Shown piece by piece: positions 39,907 to 52,430 of a stretch of DNA of 64,000 nt. Below the pieces are notes generated by a model. That model was not told where the DNA came from, did not search any database, and worked only from the letters and a program-made list of their open reading frames with translations. The position numbers and the translations under genes are program-made. Source of the stretch: Armillaria gallica (Eukaryota; Basidiomycota; Agaricomycetes; Agaricales; Physalacriaceae); NCBI GenBank assembly GCA_037576215.1, contig JBANDB010000007.1, forward strand, positions 4,557,001 to 4,621,000. Direction: 5' to 3'. Every line of letters begins with the position of its first letter. The stretch's first letter is position 1.

Positions 39907-40682
39907 CTAAGTCTTGAAGATGACAATCAAAACCAACAACACAAGGATGAGTACCCCGATTGTCACTGTCGAGCCTAGGAAGCCAAAGCCAGTTCAAGAA
40001 GAGAGAATGAATTAGAATACAAATTTACCATTTCCTTTCACACCATTTGATACCCTCTCTAAACTCCTCCTGGCCGTACTCAGCCTCGAATGTGTCGTAT
40101 CAAGGTCCTGATCAAGCCCGTCAAGGAGGGCCGTGTGGGTATCCAATTCCGAGTTTATCTGCAAAGACACATCCCTTTGCCTGTTTATTGAATGTGATAA
40201 TGCGTCGAGGTGGTTGTCTTGGTCTGATTGAAGGGGTCAATAACGTTTCAATAACTCGAACGGAGAGGACACACCATCCATCAACCGTCTTTGCTCTTGC
40301 AGCATGATTCCAGCCTCTAAATCTGGGTCCGGGTCATCCGTATACGGTGTGTAGACCTGCTCTTGTGACTTGCGTGGTGTTGGCGGTGGCGGTAGTTCTC
40401 TTTCATCTTCGAGACTGCGAACATGCTGAGTTCACACAGAATAGAGAACGGCAATGATACTGACGTCTGACCACCAACCATCCCCCTCATTCGTTCGTAC
40501 TGCTGCCTCAGCCCATTGACTTCGGTACCACTACCCAATTCTCGTATTCCATCCCGCAGGGCTTGCATATTCCCTTGGATGCGCTCATCGTGTGTTGCGG
40601 CGGCGTGGGGAAAACGTTGACGTTCAAGGATAAGCGAGAGAGTTTGTGTAGAGAGGGAGGTTAGTTTGTTTATTGATGACAT
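39907..40682 (-). CDS. Qc-SNARE, Syn8/Tlg1-like (syntaxin-8 type)
   Basis: Tail-anchored t-SNARE of the endosome/trans-Golgi pathway. The N-terminal helix MSSINKLTSLSTQTLSLILERQR is followed by a Gly-rich loop. The SNARE motif runs LQEQRRLMDEQDTHIDTLSRSIHRQRDVSLQINSELDTH, with Gln at the zero layer (LQINSELD). The C-terminal membrane anchor is VTIGVLILVLLVLIVIF, with KT at the end, stop at 39907-39909. Three exons. Divergent from the siderophore-synthetase-like gene, 239 bp between starts. Assignment between Syn8 and Tlg1 is not settled by eye. Confidence 0.82.
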
Positions 40683-40921
40683 CCGTGGGCGAAAACAGGA
40701 AGAAAGGACGGGAAAAAAGAGACGGGATGGTGGTGGCCGGTTCTGGGTGAGAGTGACGTCACGTGCTGTTCTCAGACTTGACCGGCACCGCCAACGACGA
40801 CGACGATGGACGGCAAGGCACCACTACGCCAAGATGGGAATACTCATGTGGACGGGAACAGTTGCCGGCAGGTATAAATGTCGACTGCGAATATTATCGA
40901 TTCTCCTAGTTCATCGATAAG

Positions 40922-42638
40922 ATGACCCTTCCACGACTGGCAAGTGCACTGGTCACCGAGTCGCTCGTCGCTGCAACGTACAGCGACACCAATGGCAGGA
41001 AGACGGCCACACTGTCGCTCAACGGGACTGACCTCGCCAAAATCCCATTGATAGCCAAACCAATCTTATCTGGAATTGACATCAAGCTGCTCGACCCGCT
41101 CGACATTGATCCATCTTATACTGATGCCGACCTCGTCAGGGTATGGACACAATTCTCGTCGTTATCGGGACTGTCCGAGGAGTCGAGCGCCTCTATCTTG
41201 TCAGAGTTGGTGAGCGCGTCGGAATGGTTTGCCCGGGACACCAAAGACGGTAGAGCTTTCCCGACGCTCTCGTCGCCGGCGATTGCGTGGGAGCAGTCGG
41301 TAGCGGGCGGGCACCCGACGCATCCGATGCACAAGACTCGCACGCCCCTCCCGCCCCTCCGCCTCGACCCGTCGTACAACCTTCTTCACCCCCGTCTGAG
41401 GCTGATCCATGTTCCCCCCACATCGGTCCTTATAACCGGGCCATATCACGACCTTGTCGTTCCCTTTATTTCCCGCTTCCCGGTACACACAAATCCAAAT
41501 GGGTACATTCCTGTGCCCGTGCACGAACTTCAGATCGCCCACATAGCCGCCAACTTTCCCGAAGCAGTCATCCACCCGCCAGCCGTTTCCTACCCCGTCG
41601 AGGCCCAACAGTCTCTACGGTCAATCATCGTTCCAGGTCTCAATAATGGATTTCATTTAAAACTACCACTAGGTATCAAACTGACGAGCGCTGTTCGCAC
41701 TATTTCCCCAGCATCAGCGTATCTCGGACCGCGTTTTTCTGCCCAGATAATCCCCAAACTCACATATGATCGAACTATTCTGACCGTCGCAGAGGAACCT
41801 GTCTCGCTCATTGGCACACATCCTGACCCTCTCGTTGCTCGACATCTTGCGTGTCTCATCCGACAAGACCACACCGCCAACTCTGGAACCATCGACATCG
41901 TCTGTACCGCCCTCGTCGATACTTCCTCCCCACAAGCCATTTTCGGCCTTGCTACCAAGGAATCGCGCGTCGCCTGGCTCTCCACTTATATTGATATCCT
42001 TCTTCGCGCCTTTCTCCCTCCCTTGCTTATTAATGGCGTAGCGTTCGAATGTCACCCTCAGAATGCCGTCGCCCGTTTTTCATCCGAAGCTCCTCATAAA
42101 CTCGTCGCGTTCGTCGTCCGCGATTTCGGTGGATTGAAGATACATCCCGCCACCCTTCTCGCTTCCATCCCAGAAGCAGACCTTTCTTTCGTTCACCCCA
42201 CCCATTCCATCTTGGCTGAGACGTTAGATGCGGTCTGGACGCGGATGTATCATACTGTCGTACACAACCATCTCCAGCAGCTCATACGTGTAATGGGTCT
42301 TCATACAGGCGGCGAGGGATACGAGCTGCTTCGCATGCATCTTGCAAAGTTTGTTCCTTTGACGCATCCGTGGTTCACCCAACCGTATGTGGAGGGAAAG
42401 TGTTTCATGCGCATGCGCATGCAGGGCATGGATCGATGGGTAAGCGATGCAGTGTTATGACAATTCTCTTTTTCTAACGTGCCTGTAGCATCTACATGGG
42501 CCATTCCCGAATCTTGTACTCTTCAGAGGGGAAGAGTTGGGTATAGTCATGGAGAAAACTGATGGGCAATCCATTGAGCACGTCGACGAACAAGTCACGT
42601 CTCTCGGACAATCTTTGAGTTGGGTCAAAGTAGCATAA
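40922..42638 (+). CDS. IucA/IucC-family NRPS-independent siderophore synthetase-like protein
   Basis: Such ligases activate a carboxylate (usually citrate) with ATP and join it to an amine or alcohol, making siderophores such as aerobactin or, in Mucorales, rhizoferrin. Two exons joined at 42444|42491; about 556 residues, the family's usual length. Signatures: GHPTHPMHKTR (near residue 130) is the nucleotide-site motif, GIKLTSAVRTISPASAYLGPRF the central one, and FECHPQNAVARF...VVRDFGG (near 375) the catalytic E-x-H-x-QN and RDxxG motifs. All look intact. The C terminus fits the FhuF-like iron-transporter domain region. No transporter, reductase or amine-supplying gene lies beside it. Product in this fungus unknown. 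Confidence 0.9.
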
Positions 42639-42869
42639 ACATCCCCGGTTCTTTTATCTTTAAATGTGATTTTTCATGAATCTGCGTCCTGAAATTGTTG
42701 CATGGAAAGGAGGGAGAGTCACAAGAGAGTCAAGGGAGAGACCAAGGAATGCGATGTTTGTACTTGTTTCATTGTGATGCCAACGTCGGCCCGAAACCGA
42801 AACCGAAACCCTTTCTCCTTCCGTCACCTCTTCCCAGAGGTTCCGCCCTTACCACCACCTTCGTCCATC

Positions 42870-44451
42870 ATGCCATCTCAGTCTACGCTGAGCAAGGAAG
42901 AAAAGGATAAAGTGAAATCAGCTATTCCAGCCCCCTCAAACAAGATTTTTTATGCCACACTCGCCCGAGTCTACTATGCTTACCCGCAGCCGAACGAATG
43001 GTCGTATTCTGGCCTTCAGGGCGCTCTCGCGCTCACCAAGAACAACTCAACTGGCACGCTTTCATTTAGGCTTGTAGACATGAGTGGTACAAGAGGCATT
43101 ATATGGGAACACGAATTCTACGATGGGTTGGATTACTTTGCCGACCGAGCGTTCTTCCATTCATTTCCTGGCGACGCAAGCGCTTCTTATCATTTGGGTT
43201 AATATGATGCTTACCGTGTTTACTCTTGCAGGACTCTATGATTGGGTTCGTGTTCTCCAACGAATCGGAGGCCAAAGATTTCTGGAAGAAAGTGCTCAAA
43301 AAGAAGGATGAGAAGCGCAGTACGTGGAGCCACGCAGTTGCGGTGTGATAGCTGTTGACTGCTCTTCCGTAGCGCCCAAACCCGAGACAGAGAAGAAGAA
43401 GAAGGCAAACAAAGGGGGCAAGATAGACAAATCCATGATTTCAGGACCAACGTCTGGGTCGTTTGTCCACGTCGCGCATATGGGCTATGATTCAGAGTCC
43501 GGTTTCACTTCGAAAGGAGTCGACCCATCATGGACAGCTTTCCTTGGACAACTCGAGAATTCGGGTATCGACAAGGAAATGATAGCAAAGGAGATGGATT
43601 TTATCAAGGACTTTGTACGTTCACATCCTCAACAGCAGCCAGCAGCTGCGAAGGAGCCCAAGAAACCAAGGCCACCTCCACCACCTTCACGGAAAGCTCA
43701 CGGGCAGAACGACAGTATCAGTGCACCACCGCCACCGCCACCATTACGACGCCCTCAACCACCTCCGGTAACTACCCCTTCACATACACCACAGCCCCCT
43801 TCGCGTCCATCACAGCCACCTGCCCGCCCGCCACCACCCGCTGCTGCCAGCGCGCCACCGCCACCCCCAGTCCGCCCACCAGTCCGAGCAACTCCAGGAC
43901 CGCCTCCGCCCCCGGCCCGGCCAACGAGCTCAGCACCCGCCGCTCCTCCTCCTCCAGCCCGTCCCTCACCTCCTCCAGCACCGCCGCCGCCGACAGAAGG
44001 CGCTCCTTTTTCTTCTCCACCTCCACCTCCTCCCCCACCGCCACCGCCACCGCCACCGCCGCCACCTACAGGAGGTGCTCCACCACCACCGCCGCCGCCG
44101 CCTCCTCCCCCTCCCGTTGGAGGTCCTCCACCACCCCCACCTCCTCCGGCTTTGGCTGGCGGAGCGGTCACAGGGCTACCTCCTCCGCAACCCGGACGCG
44201 GAGATCTTCTCGCTTCGATTCAAGGAAAGGGTATCCATACCCTTCGAAAAACAGAAACCAGTTCTCCGCCGCCGTCTTCTTCATCTCGAGGAGAGCAAGT
44301 TGCTACCGGTGCGGCTGTGGGCGCTGCTGCAGGGGCCGGGGCTGCTGCAGGAGGTGATCTGACCTCTGCTTTGGCTGAGGCGCTGCTAGCCAGAAACAAG
44401 AATATGGGAGACAGTGACGAGGATGACGATGATGACGATGATTGGGACTAA
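42870..44451 (+). CDS. LAS17: Wiskott-Aldrich syndrome protein homologue (Las17/WASP)
   Basis: Activates Arp2/3-driven actin assembly at endocytic patches. Order of parts: WH1 domain (KIFYATLARVYYAYPQPNEWSYSGLQG ... FFHSFPGD|DSMIGFVFSNESEAKDFWKKV), a Lys-rich stretch, CRIB/GBD-like SGSFVHVAHMGYDSESGF, a ~200-residue polyproline region (43.66-44.15 kb), one WH2 motif (GRGDLLASIQGKGIHTLRKTE), a central helix with ALAEALLARNK, and an acidic tail ending with DDDDWD, whose penultimate Trp is typical of Arp2/3 activators. Two introns. The C/G-rich polyproline coding region opens long shadow frames on both strands. Confidence 0.94.
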
Positions 44452-44686
44452 ATTCTAAATTATCGTTCTTCACTGGATATTAGTATTTCAGTAGACGATA
44501 CATAATGCACAGTACCTTATTTTATTTAACTGGCCTGCTACGTAAGGCATACACACAGAAGTGATGTTGAATAATTACTGTTTCCTTCCTACGACGAAGT
44601 ATGTACACGCATAAACCAATCGTCCAATTTTTTTGGTTTTTTCAAATGCCACAACTCCTTTTCTTGGTTGACTCATTCACTTTGCG

Positions 44687-47227
44687 ATGGAGTTTCGCCT
44701 CTCTACGGCAGCGTCTCCGTTCCCATACGGCCATCTTGCGCTCGCCGCACATAACACTGATATATCGATTGTCTTTGACGATTCTGTTGAAAAACCTTCG
44801 TTACGGGTTGACGGGGCCGATGTTACGGAGTCTTTAGCTCATGTAGCTGATGTCCCTGACTCAAATGTCGGTCCGACATTTTTCTGCACGCGATAGAAAT
44901 TAATTATGCTCTCAGGATCTGTTTATTGCAGATCTCGCCGCTTCTGCTACTGCAGCCGCTACGCTGCACGATGTCACGACAGTTCTTGACTCATTGAACG
45001 ACTACTTGCAGTTTCAGACATTCCTGTCCGGGCACATACTCTCTACTTCTGACTGGTTGGTTTGGGGCAGTCTTAAAGGTTGGTCATTACCTTGTTCTCC
45101 ATGTCTATTTATCAACTAACGCTCATTCTTACAGGAAATCCGAAAGCTCTGGGTTTACTCAAAGGCAGTAACTACCCTCACCTCTTGCGGTTATTCTCGT
45201 ATATAGAATCGCTTTCCGTGACCCAGCGAGCTCTATCCTGCTTGTCCGCCGCCCGAGCTCAAAAGCACCGCTCCAGAAAAGCTGCTGCCAGTTTTGCACT
45301 CGGTCTTCCTGACGCCATAGATGGACAAGTCGTGACTCGTTTTCCTCCCGAGCCTAGCGGCTATCTCCATATTGGACACACCAAGGCCGTGGTTCTTAAT
45401 CAATTCTTTGCAAACATGTATAACGGAAAACTTCTTGTCCGTTTTGATGATACTAATCCAACGAAGGAAAAGGCGAATATATCATTCTCGTGTTGTCATC
45501 TCTCGCCCATAGCTCATTCTTGTGCAGGCCGAATATGAAGAGACTATCATCGAAGACCTTCGCTTACTTGATGTCTTTCCGTCTCATATATCCCACACGT
45601 CGGATTATTTTGACCAACTGCATGCTTTTGCTGTGGATCTGATTCGGTCAGGTAAAGTATATGCCGACGATACGGATGCGATAGAGCCATTTCCCCAACC
45701 ATGTTCGTGCAGCTCCAGCGCACATGGAGAGCTGACGCGATTCGCATTTGATCGCTTCCACGGCATTGCATCACTCCGCCGGGATGCCACAGTCGAAGAA
45801 AACCTTAACCGATTTGAAGCCATGACTAAAGGCTTTCCTGAAGCTTCGCGCTGGTGTATCCGTGCCAAGATGGAGATGTCCAATCCTAACAAGGCGATGC
45901 GCGACCCTGTCATTTATCGATACAACGCAACGCCTCACCATCGTACCGGGTCAGTATTTTCAACCAGTATTATATATCATGGACCTGAGGAATCTGCAGG
46001 AGGAAGTGGAATGTATATCCAACTTACGATTTCGCATGCCCTGTAGTGGATTCCATCGAGGGCGTAACACATGCGTTACGGACGAATGAGTACAGGGATC
46101 GCAACCCTCAGTACTACTGGATGATTGAGGCGCTCGGACTTCGTCTCGTGCACATATGGGATTTTAGGTCTGTCTGCAACCAGTTCTCTCAACACTGTAT
46201 TTAACTCTACACTCCAGTCGTTTGAATTTTGTCCACACCGTCCTCTCGAAGCGAAAACTTCAGCAGTTTGTGGATAAAGGTTTAGTCCACGGCTGGGACG
46301 ATCCTAGGTTTCCCACTGTCCGAGGTCAGTGAAAGACGTGGCATATTTTTCAAGGGGTAGCTCACACTTTCGACAGGCATGCGACGTCGCGGTCTCACGG
46401 TAGAGGCGCTGCAGCAGTTCATGTTAAAGCAAGGTCCTTCTCAGGCCATTCTATCGCTTGAATGGGATTCGCTATGGGCGTTGAATAGGAAGGTCATTGA
46501 CCCCATTGCACCCCGACATTGGGCCACTGTTAAGGAAGACATGTATGCTTACTTTCTACTACTGTCCTTCTTGCTAAACCGCCACTACAGAGTTCTCGTT
46601 ATCATGAAAGGAGGTCCTCATGAGCCCTATTTTCTCACACTTCCGAAACATAAGAAGAATCCATCAGCAGGTACAAAGAAAACTATGTACTCTAGCAATG
46701 TATTTGTTGAACAAGGGGATGCCTGTTCTTTCGGCGAAGACGAAGAAGTGAGTAGATAAATAACTGTTTTCGCGCGCTTATCATTGATGTACCCTTAGAT
46801 CACTCTCATGGACTGGGGTAATGCGATTGTCCGTAAGAAGACGTTGGATCCGGATACCCAGAAGGTCGTCCTCTTGGAGATGGACCTCCACATCGAAGGA
46901 GATTTCCGAGCGACGAAAAAGAAGATTACATGGCTCGCCGGCCCCGCATCCGTAGAGGTTGTACTACTTGACTACGGCCCTCTGATTACGAAGAAGAAAT
47001 TGGAAGCAGGTGACGACTGGGAGGACTTTGTTCCAGCTGTCAGCGAGTTCCAGGTTGTAGCTATTGCAGACGCGAATGTGGCGGATCTGAACCAGACGCA
47101 GATGGTGGAACAGACACAGAGAATTATTCAGTTCGAGCGTAAGGGGTTCTATTCCTTTGACGGAATCAATAGCGAGGGGAAGTACGTTTTCATAAAAGTA
47201 CCTGATGGGCGTAGTAGTAAAGCCTAG
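44687..47227 (+). CDS. GUS1: cytosolic glutamyl-tRNA synthetase
   Basis: Charges tRNA-Glu. It has an N-terminal GST-like extension ([23 protein letters not shown]...), as in eukaryotic GluRS. The catalytic core has the HIGH motif in [73 protein letters not shown] (joined over an intron) and the KMSKS equivalent VLSKRKL. The C-terminal anticodon-binding barrels run from 46.6 kb to the stop. Oddity: between YADDTD and [11 protein letters not shown] the frame encodes about 25 unusual residues with PCSCSSS (45690-45760) where the family has a short loop. There are no splice signals to remove it. Confidence 0.93.
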
Positions 47228-47660
47228 TTTTCCCGTGTTTTTATGTACATGATCCTACTTTATTCTATAATATTTGCTTAAGACATTTTTGCTCACGCAA
47301 TTGGGTTGAAAGACAACGAAGCATTTAGGAGGGTTGTTAGTGAGACAGCGGCACGGAAGAAGGGAGATCTATTCGTAGGCTCAGGTTATGAATCTAGAAG
47401 CAGCTCCTTTTACACAGCTTTCAGTCGGGTCAGTTTCCTCTAAAACGACGCTCGCAGCCGCTTCCTTTACATAAATATCATTGGGCTTATGGATATCAGC
47501 TATACTACAGTGCGAGAATAGTTCTTCAAAGTCTCCTTGGTATATAACGTTACGTCTAGCAATTTTCCAACAGGAGGTGCCTGTTTCGTTGATATAGTTC
47601 TGTGCGTGGTTCAAAATACTATTACTTTGGGATTTGGGACGCGTAAATAATTTACCTCTA
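47228..47660. other. convergent intergenic region
   Basis: 3' regions of GUS1 and the FAD monooxygenase gene. No coding signal. Confidence 0.45.
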
Positions 47661-49332
47661 TCAGCCACGCGCTTTCCACCAGTCATCCACTATCGCGTCG
47701 ACATCATATTCGTACTGCGCACCATTGTCCTGACCCACGCTACTAGGCTTTCCAGCCAAAGTGACCTTCAACGCTTCATCCCTTGCACGCTGTTCAGGTC
47801 CGTCAGGGAGATGTAAACTACCCTTATCCTCCCAGCAACCATCAGCCGTGGCCATGGCACGAGGAGCCCGAAGGGATTGGTACGCTTCCAAGAGAGTGGG
47901 TATCTGATCCTTGCTTGTGAGGCGGACGAAAAGACCGCCGAGGACCGCAGCGTCTTCGATCTGGGAAAAGGTAATTGAGAGGTACTAGCGGAACGGGTGG
48001 GAAATACGTACGGCCATAGACGCTGCTTGGGCGCGGTATGGCTGTCGAGAGAAAGCGGAATGAGCCGCGGGTACGATACTCGGGAGACACCACCTACCAG
48101 CATTGGATGACAGGCATCTCCGACAAGAGCAATGCGCCCGTCCTTGTGTACCCAGGACTTGAGCGGGGACTCGAGAACTTTGAGAGATCCTACAATACTA
48201 TCAGCTGGTATGAGATCTATTAGTTTACCGATCCTTGACTTATGCTCAGCATCTCTGATATCGCGAAGAAAAAGAAAGGGTTTACCGAGGATCCCAGCCA
48301 GCGAACTCCTTCCTCATCTTTTCGATATCCCCTTGTCGAGTCCACGGAACAGCAACTTCCTCCGTCTCGTCCGGGTGCAATAAAACAACATTGCAGTTGT
48401 TCAGGCCCTAAAACGCGCGATGTCAATATCTCTAGCACTTGTCTTTTGCAAGAACACACGATGGAATACATGACCAGGTGGCGGTCGGGTCCCAGCCAGA
48501 CATTGAGTTGTGGTGGGTCAACGAAAGGGCAAAGGTCTGGGTCGAGCTTCATCTTCTCAACATCGACTACAGCTCGGAAGGCTGCATCTCCACTTCGTAC
48601 GGCAGGGGTAGGCGAGCCCACCACGACGTTTCGCGTTAGACTATTAACACCGTCAGCACCGATGATCATGTCTGCTTGGATGACTTCGCCGGTGTTTAAG
48701 GTAACAGAAGTCGTGTCGGAGTTGATCGACGCAACTTTCGTATTAAAGCGAAGAGTCGTGAGAGGGGCGGTAGCATAATGAAGCATATTGACAAGATCTC
48801 GTCGCTTGATCATCACAAGTAAGCGATATGAAAACTCACGGTACGGAGAGTCCATATACTCACGTGTATATCGTAGCACGGGCTGCCGAATTCTTGATAA
48901 GGAAAATGAGCAAGTTTCTCGCCATTGTCAACTACGAGGGGAATCAGTTCTGACGGATAAGTCTCGACTGAGAGACATACATCGCAGAAGGGACATATGT
49001 GCAGGTAACACACCGGCTTCGTCCAGGAACGATTTGAGACCCCATCGAATGAGAAGGCGCGAGGTATCTAGATAATGGATAAGTGGATACCATACTAGAG
49101 TGCTAATTGACTGCTCACTAGGCCCAACTTGAATTCCTGCACCAATCTCTTGAAGATCAGCTCTACCTTCTAGTACCGTGATAGCATGGCCGGCTTTGGC
49201 CAAACAGAGAGCAGCACAAAGACCAGAAATTCCGGCTCCAATAATGATGATATTCAGCCGGCATGGTGCGGTTGCTCCATTATAGATTGTAGATTCCTGA
49301 GAAAAAATAGCACTTTTAGTCAACAAGCTCAT
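47661..49332 (-). CDS. FAD-dependent monooxygenase (salicylate hydroxylase-like, class A)
   Basis: NAD(P)H-dependent flavoprotein hydroxylase of the PHBH fold; the substrate is unknown, aromatic acids being common. Motifs: dinucleotide-binding GAGISGLCAALCLAKAGH, the DG motif in MIIGADGVNSLTRNVV, and GD motif in IALVGDACHPMLP. Exon joins restore MYSI|GLNNCNVVLLHPDE and DEA|VETYPSELIPLVVDN. The C-terminal region AIEDAAVLGGLF...DDWWKARG ends at 47661. About seven short introns. A 20-residue leader precedes the Rossmann strand; not clearly a targeting signal. Three perfect CGGGACC units lie about 110 bp upstream. Confidence 0.88.
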
Positions 49333-50595
49333 TCGTTTCCGAAGAAAATGTGGTACAGACCGCGACTGACGAGTCAGACATTGGTTGCGTAGCTTGTTGC
49401 AGTGAGAAAAGACGAACTGAATTCCATCGCTTTATGTACTCACACGGGACCCGGGACCCGGGACCATCAGAAGTTTGAGAACCTTTTAGATGCGGTCAAC
49501 GTGAAACCAGCATAATTTTTACCGTGCAGAGTAAGAGCGTTTAGTCAAAACGAAGACGGAGACTGTATATAGCCGGTGGGTTTTGACTTTCATGCCTGGA
49601 GGCTGGGATACGACACATCAATCAACCTTGAATGGGTGAATACGCACGGTGATATGGTGGCGTTTGTATTTAGCCGGCCGAAAAACATGGAAGCACTAGA
49701 CCAAACTCATTTGCCGACGCGTCGTATAATGGAAGAGGGAGGCTACGCGACGAAGCATATGTGTTCGTCCTGATATCGGCGATCTGCAATCTTACAAGCA
49801 GCACGCTGACGACTATGGAAAACTCTGGTGGTATGTACCAGGTACATACTGATTCCAATTTCTCCAATTTGTCGAGTTCATTTGATGGCGAATGCCATTA
49901 GCAAAGTATCGATGCTACGGACGATGGGAAGATGTTGAGGGACGTCGATAGTAGGCAGATTTGACTAAGAGCTTACGTTTTGCCGAACACAGCTCAGATT
50001 GAGGAGGTATATCTAAGAGATGATAAATAGGCGTCAAACAAATACACCCTGCGCTTCAGGAATATCAAGCGATGCAGTGGACAATGATGAAACATTGCAG
50101 CAGCGACAAAAGAACCTCATAACTAGGACCTGTCATCTTTATACGTGTTGTCATAGAGAGCGAATACCGTGCAGGAATGGGATCTGCAGCCAAGACTGAC
50201 TGAGGTCGTGGTATTCAGCCGGAACAGAACAACTATATCCTAGTACAAGATAAGTGTATTTGCCAATCATGGAAACGAGCCAGCACGTACCGATAAATCA
50301 GCTTTATACGCTCTGAGTAAAACGTCTTCAACATCTCATTTTCGCATCGCGATGGAATTCACGTGTAGCCTGTGTCCGACTCCTGATGCTGGAGGAATTC
50401 AGTCGTGTTCTCACACGGGGACGGCAGGATTGCGACTCTTGTACGGAGATATTTCGTCCAACATTAAGACAATCAGAGAATTTCCGTGCGTGACGGTAAG
50501 AAAGAAAAAGTCGATCGTCTTCCATTTTGGTGTTCGCGCCTTGATCAACTTCGCGATCGTTCCACGGCATATACAAGTACTCCTATCTGACTTTC
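49333..50595. other. intergenic, 1.26 kb
   Basis: Promoters of the divergent FAD monooxygenase and HNH genes. Open frames here are short and unlike known proteins. It contains the CGGGACC repeat at 49445-49465. Confidence 0.4.
49445..49465. repeat. three perfect CGGGACC tandem units
   Basis: Three adjacent 7-bp units; a fourth is not present. Position about 113-133 bp upstream of the monooxygenase ATG, so it could be a regulator-binding array or a chance repeat. Confidence 0.75.
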
Positions 50596-51808
50596 ATGTT
50601 GCATCTACCACAAGCAAGCGACCTTACTGCTCGAACTCTGCCTGCAGATCCTTTTCTTGCAGCGGATCTCCACGCTGCTTTCAACCTTTGCCTTGGCCTC
50701 GAATCTCGTAATCTCGCTCCCCTTCGAGATCCAAGGCAGCCTCCTGCCGTTCTCTGTGCGCGCGTGCTGGGATACGCTCTTATAGAGGCCCCGTCTCGTG
50801 GTCATATGGCGGAATGCATCAACGAGCATAGCTCTGACGACGATTTACTCGCGCTGGCAAGTACTACATCCAGGGCTTGTTTCGCGTATGTGAGTTCGAT
50901 GCTATCACGCCGAGTATTTTAACTGTATCATAGTAAAGGCCGCGAAAAGGCCAACACCTCCTTCGTCGGAGCATCCCTCTCGTCCGGATCTCGATGATGT
51001 GCAAGAGGTTTGTAAATACATTCTCCAGCAAAATCTTTGAATCATAGCACTGCGAAACAAGCGGTGGGTTCATTGAGAGCCTTTCGTCTTTCCGCTGTAA
51101 TAGTACTCAAGAGCATAGGCCCTTGTTCGTGACGGTTTTCATTGCATGATCAAAACACACCTGTACGATGCCCAGTATTTCGAACGGAATCGGTCCACCA
51201 TCATTGCCCAGGATCCTGGATGGGATGTAGGCACTCTCAGGTGCACGCATATATTTCCGGAGCGTCTCAACTCGGATTTAGCAGACACGTCTGATGAAGT
51301 ATGTTTCTGATAATTGGATCAACATGAAGACATTCATGACTATCTCAGCGTGAATGGGTAGCCTCTGTATGGTCTGCGACAGGTATGTTTGGTATACACA
51401 TGAACGAGCTTGATGGTGTTGGGATCCATCGACTGGAGAACATCCTCACGTTATCTCCTTCCCTCCATGATTTTTTCGACCAGTTGGCTCTGTGGCTTGA
51501 AGCTGTGGTATTTAACATGGTTTTTTGGTTGCAATACTTCTCATGACGCAACATAGGATAATCAACCGAACACGTATACTGTCGTGTCCACTATATCAGG
51601 TTTACTTGAACGCCTCCCGCGTCGCACTGTTACCTTCACTACACCCGATCCAGAAGCTCTACCATTACCTAGCCCTGCTTATCTAGCTATTCATGCTGCT
51701 TGTTGTCGTGTCGCTCGTCTGTCGGGTGCCGCTGATTATGTGGAGGAACTTCTTCGGGAGGAAGAAGAGGTGCGCGAACGGATTGAGAGTATAGGTTATT
51801 CTCGCTGA
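50596..51808 (+). CDS. HNH-nuclease-domain protein of the basidiomycete-expanded type
   Basis: N-terminal helical part (DPFLAADLHAAFNLCLGLES ... VLGYALIEAPSRG) of unknown role, then the HNH-like core: ALVRDGFHCMIKTHLYD with a structural Cys, CTHIFPERLN with the first His, and IHRLENILTLSPSLHDFFDQLALWLE with Asn and the last His. The end is PLPSPAYLAIHAACCRVARLSGAADYVEELLREEE. Four to five short introns. This type is present in many copies in Agaricomycete genomes; whether it cuts DNA or has been recruited for another use is not known. All three motif positions look intact. Confidence 0.78.
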
Positions 51809-52430
51809 AGATGGTTCGTCGATGGACCTTTTTGAGCGATATATGGCTGCTGTCTGAGTGATGAGCTTTTTGTCGTTTCGAACGTATTTTACTTTGTCGC
51901 GTAGGCTTGTAACAAGTCACAGTTAATAGAGATTGATTTTATTCAAAGCTCAATCAAGGACGCTCCTTTTTATCTCGTGTCTGCCTGCCTTTATACATAT
52001 CGGACCAAACATCGGTGTACAGGTTCGGTCATACAATCTATGATTGTTCAACTTGGAGTCCACGTATGACCTCACAATATATACGTTTTGTATTTTTCAC
52101 GCATACGAGGCCAGGAACTCGTAATTAAGTTCTATGGAGAAACTACGCACCAACAGAATCTCCGACAAGTGTTTCAATCTTCAATAGAATTAAACCACAA
52201 TCAAGTCAACAGTGCATTCAATGAGTGTATGATGGTACAATGCCACGAGCTTGCTGATCTTAGATTACAGCGATCTGATAAATGATAGCAATACATGGGT
52301 GCCAGATAGCAAACGAGAGCGAGAGAGAAGACGTAGGGGATATAGAACAAAGCCAGGTATCGCAGGGAATGAAGCATGGTCCAGCAGCTGATCAAAGCAA
52401 AATCACGAGCTAGCGTGCAAGTATAAGCAG
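51809..52430. other. convergent intergenic region; left edge of the duplicated segment
   Basis: No coding signal. The stretch from about 52297 to 52380 matches about 55463-55545 (shared CCAGATAGCAA and ACGTAGGGGATAT strings), so the duplication extends past the AA9 3' end. Confidence 0.5.

Noticed and set aside
43530..44362. Long open frames in other frames and on the minus strand over the WASP polyproline region
   Set aside because: Low-complexity CCX repeats open all frames; only the plus frame to 44451 has WH1, WH2 and acidic motifs.
50352..50711. Plus-strand open frame upstream of the HNH gene
   Set aside because: Overlaps the accepted HNH start in another frame and has no conserved motif.
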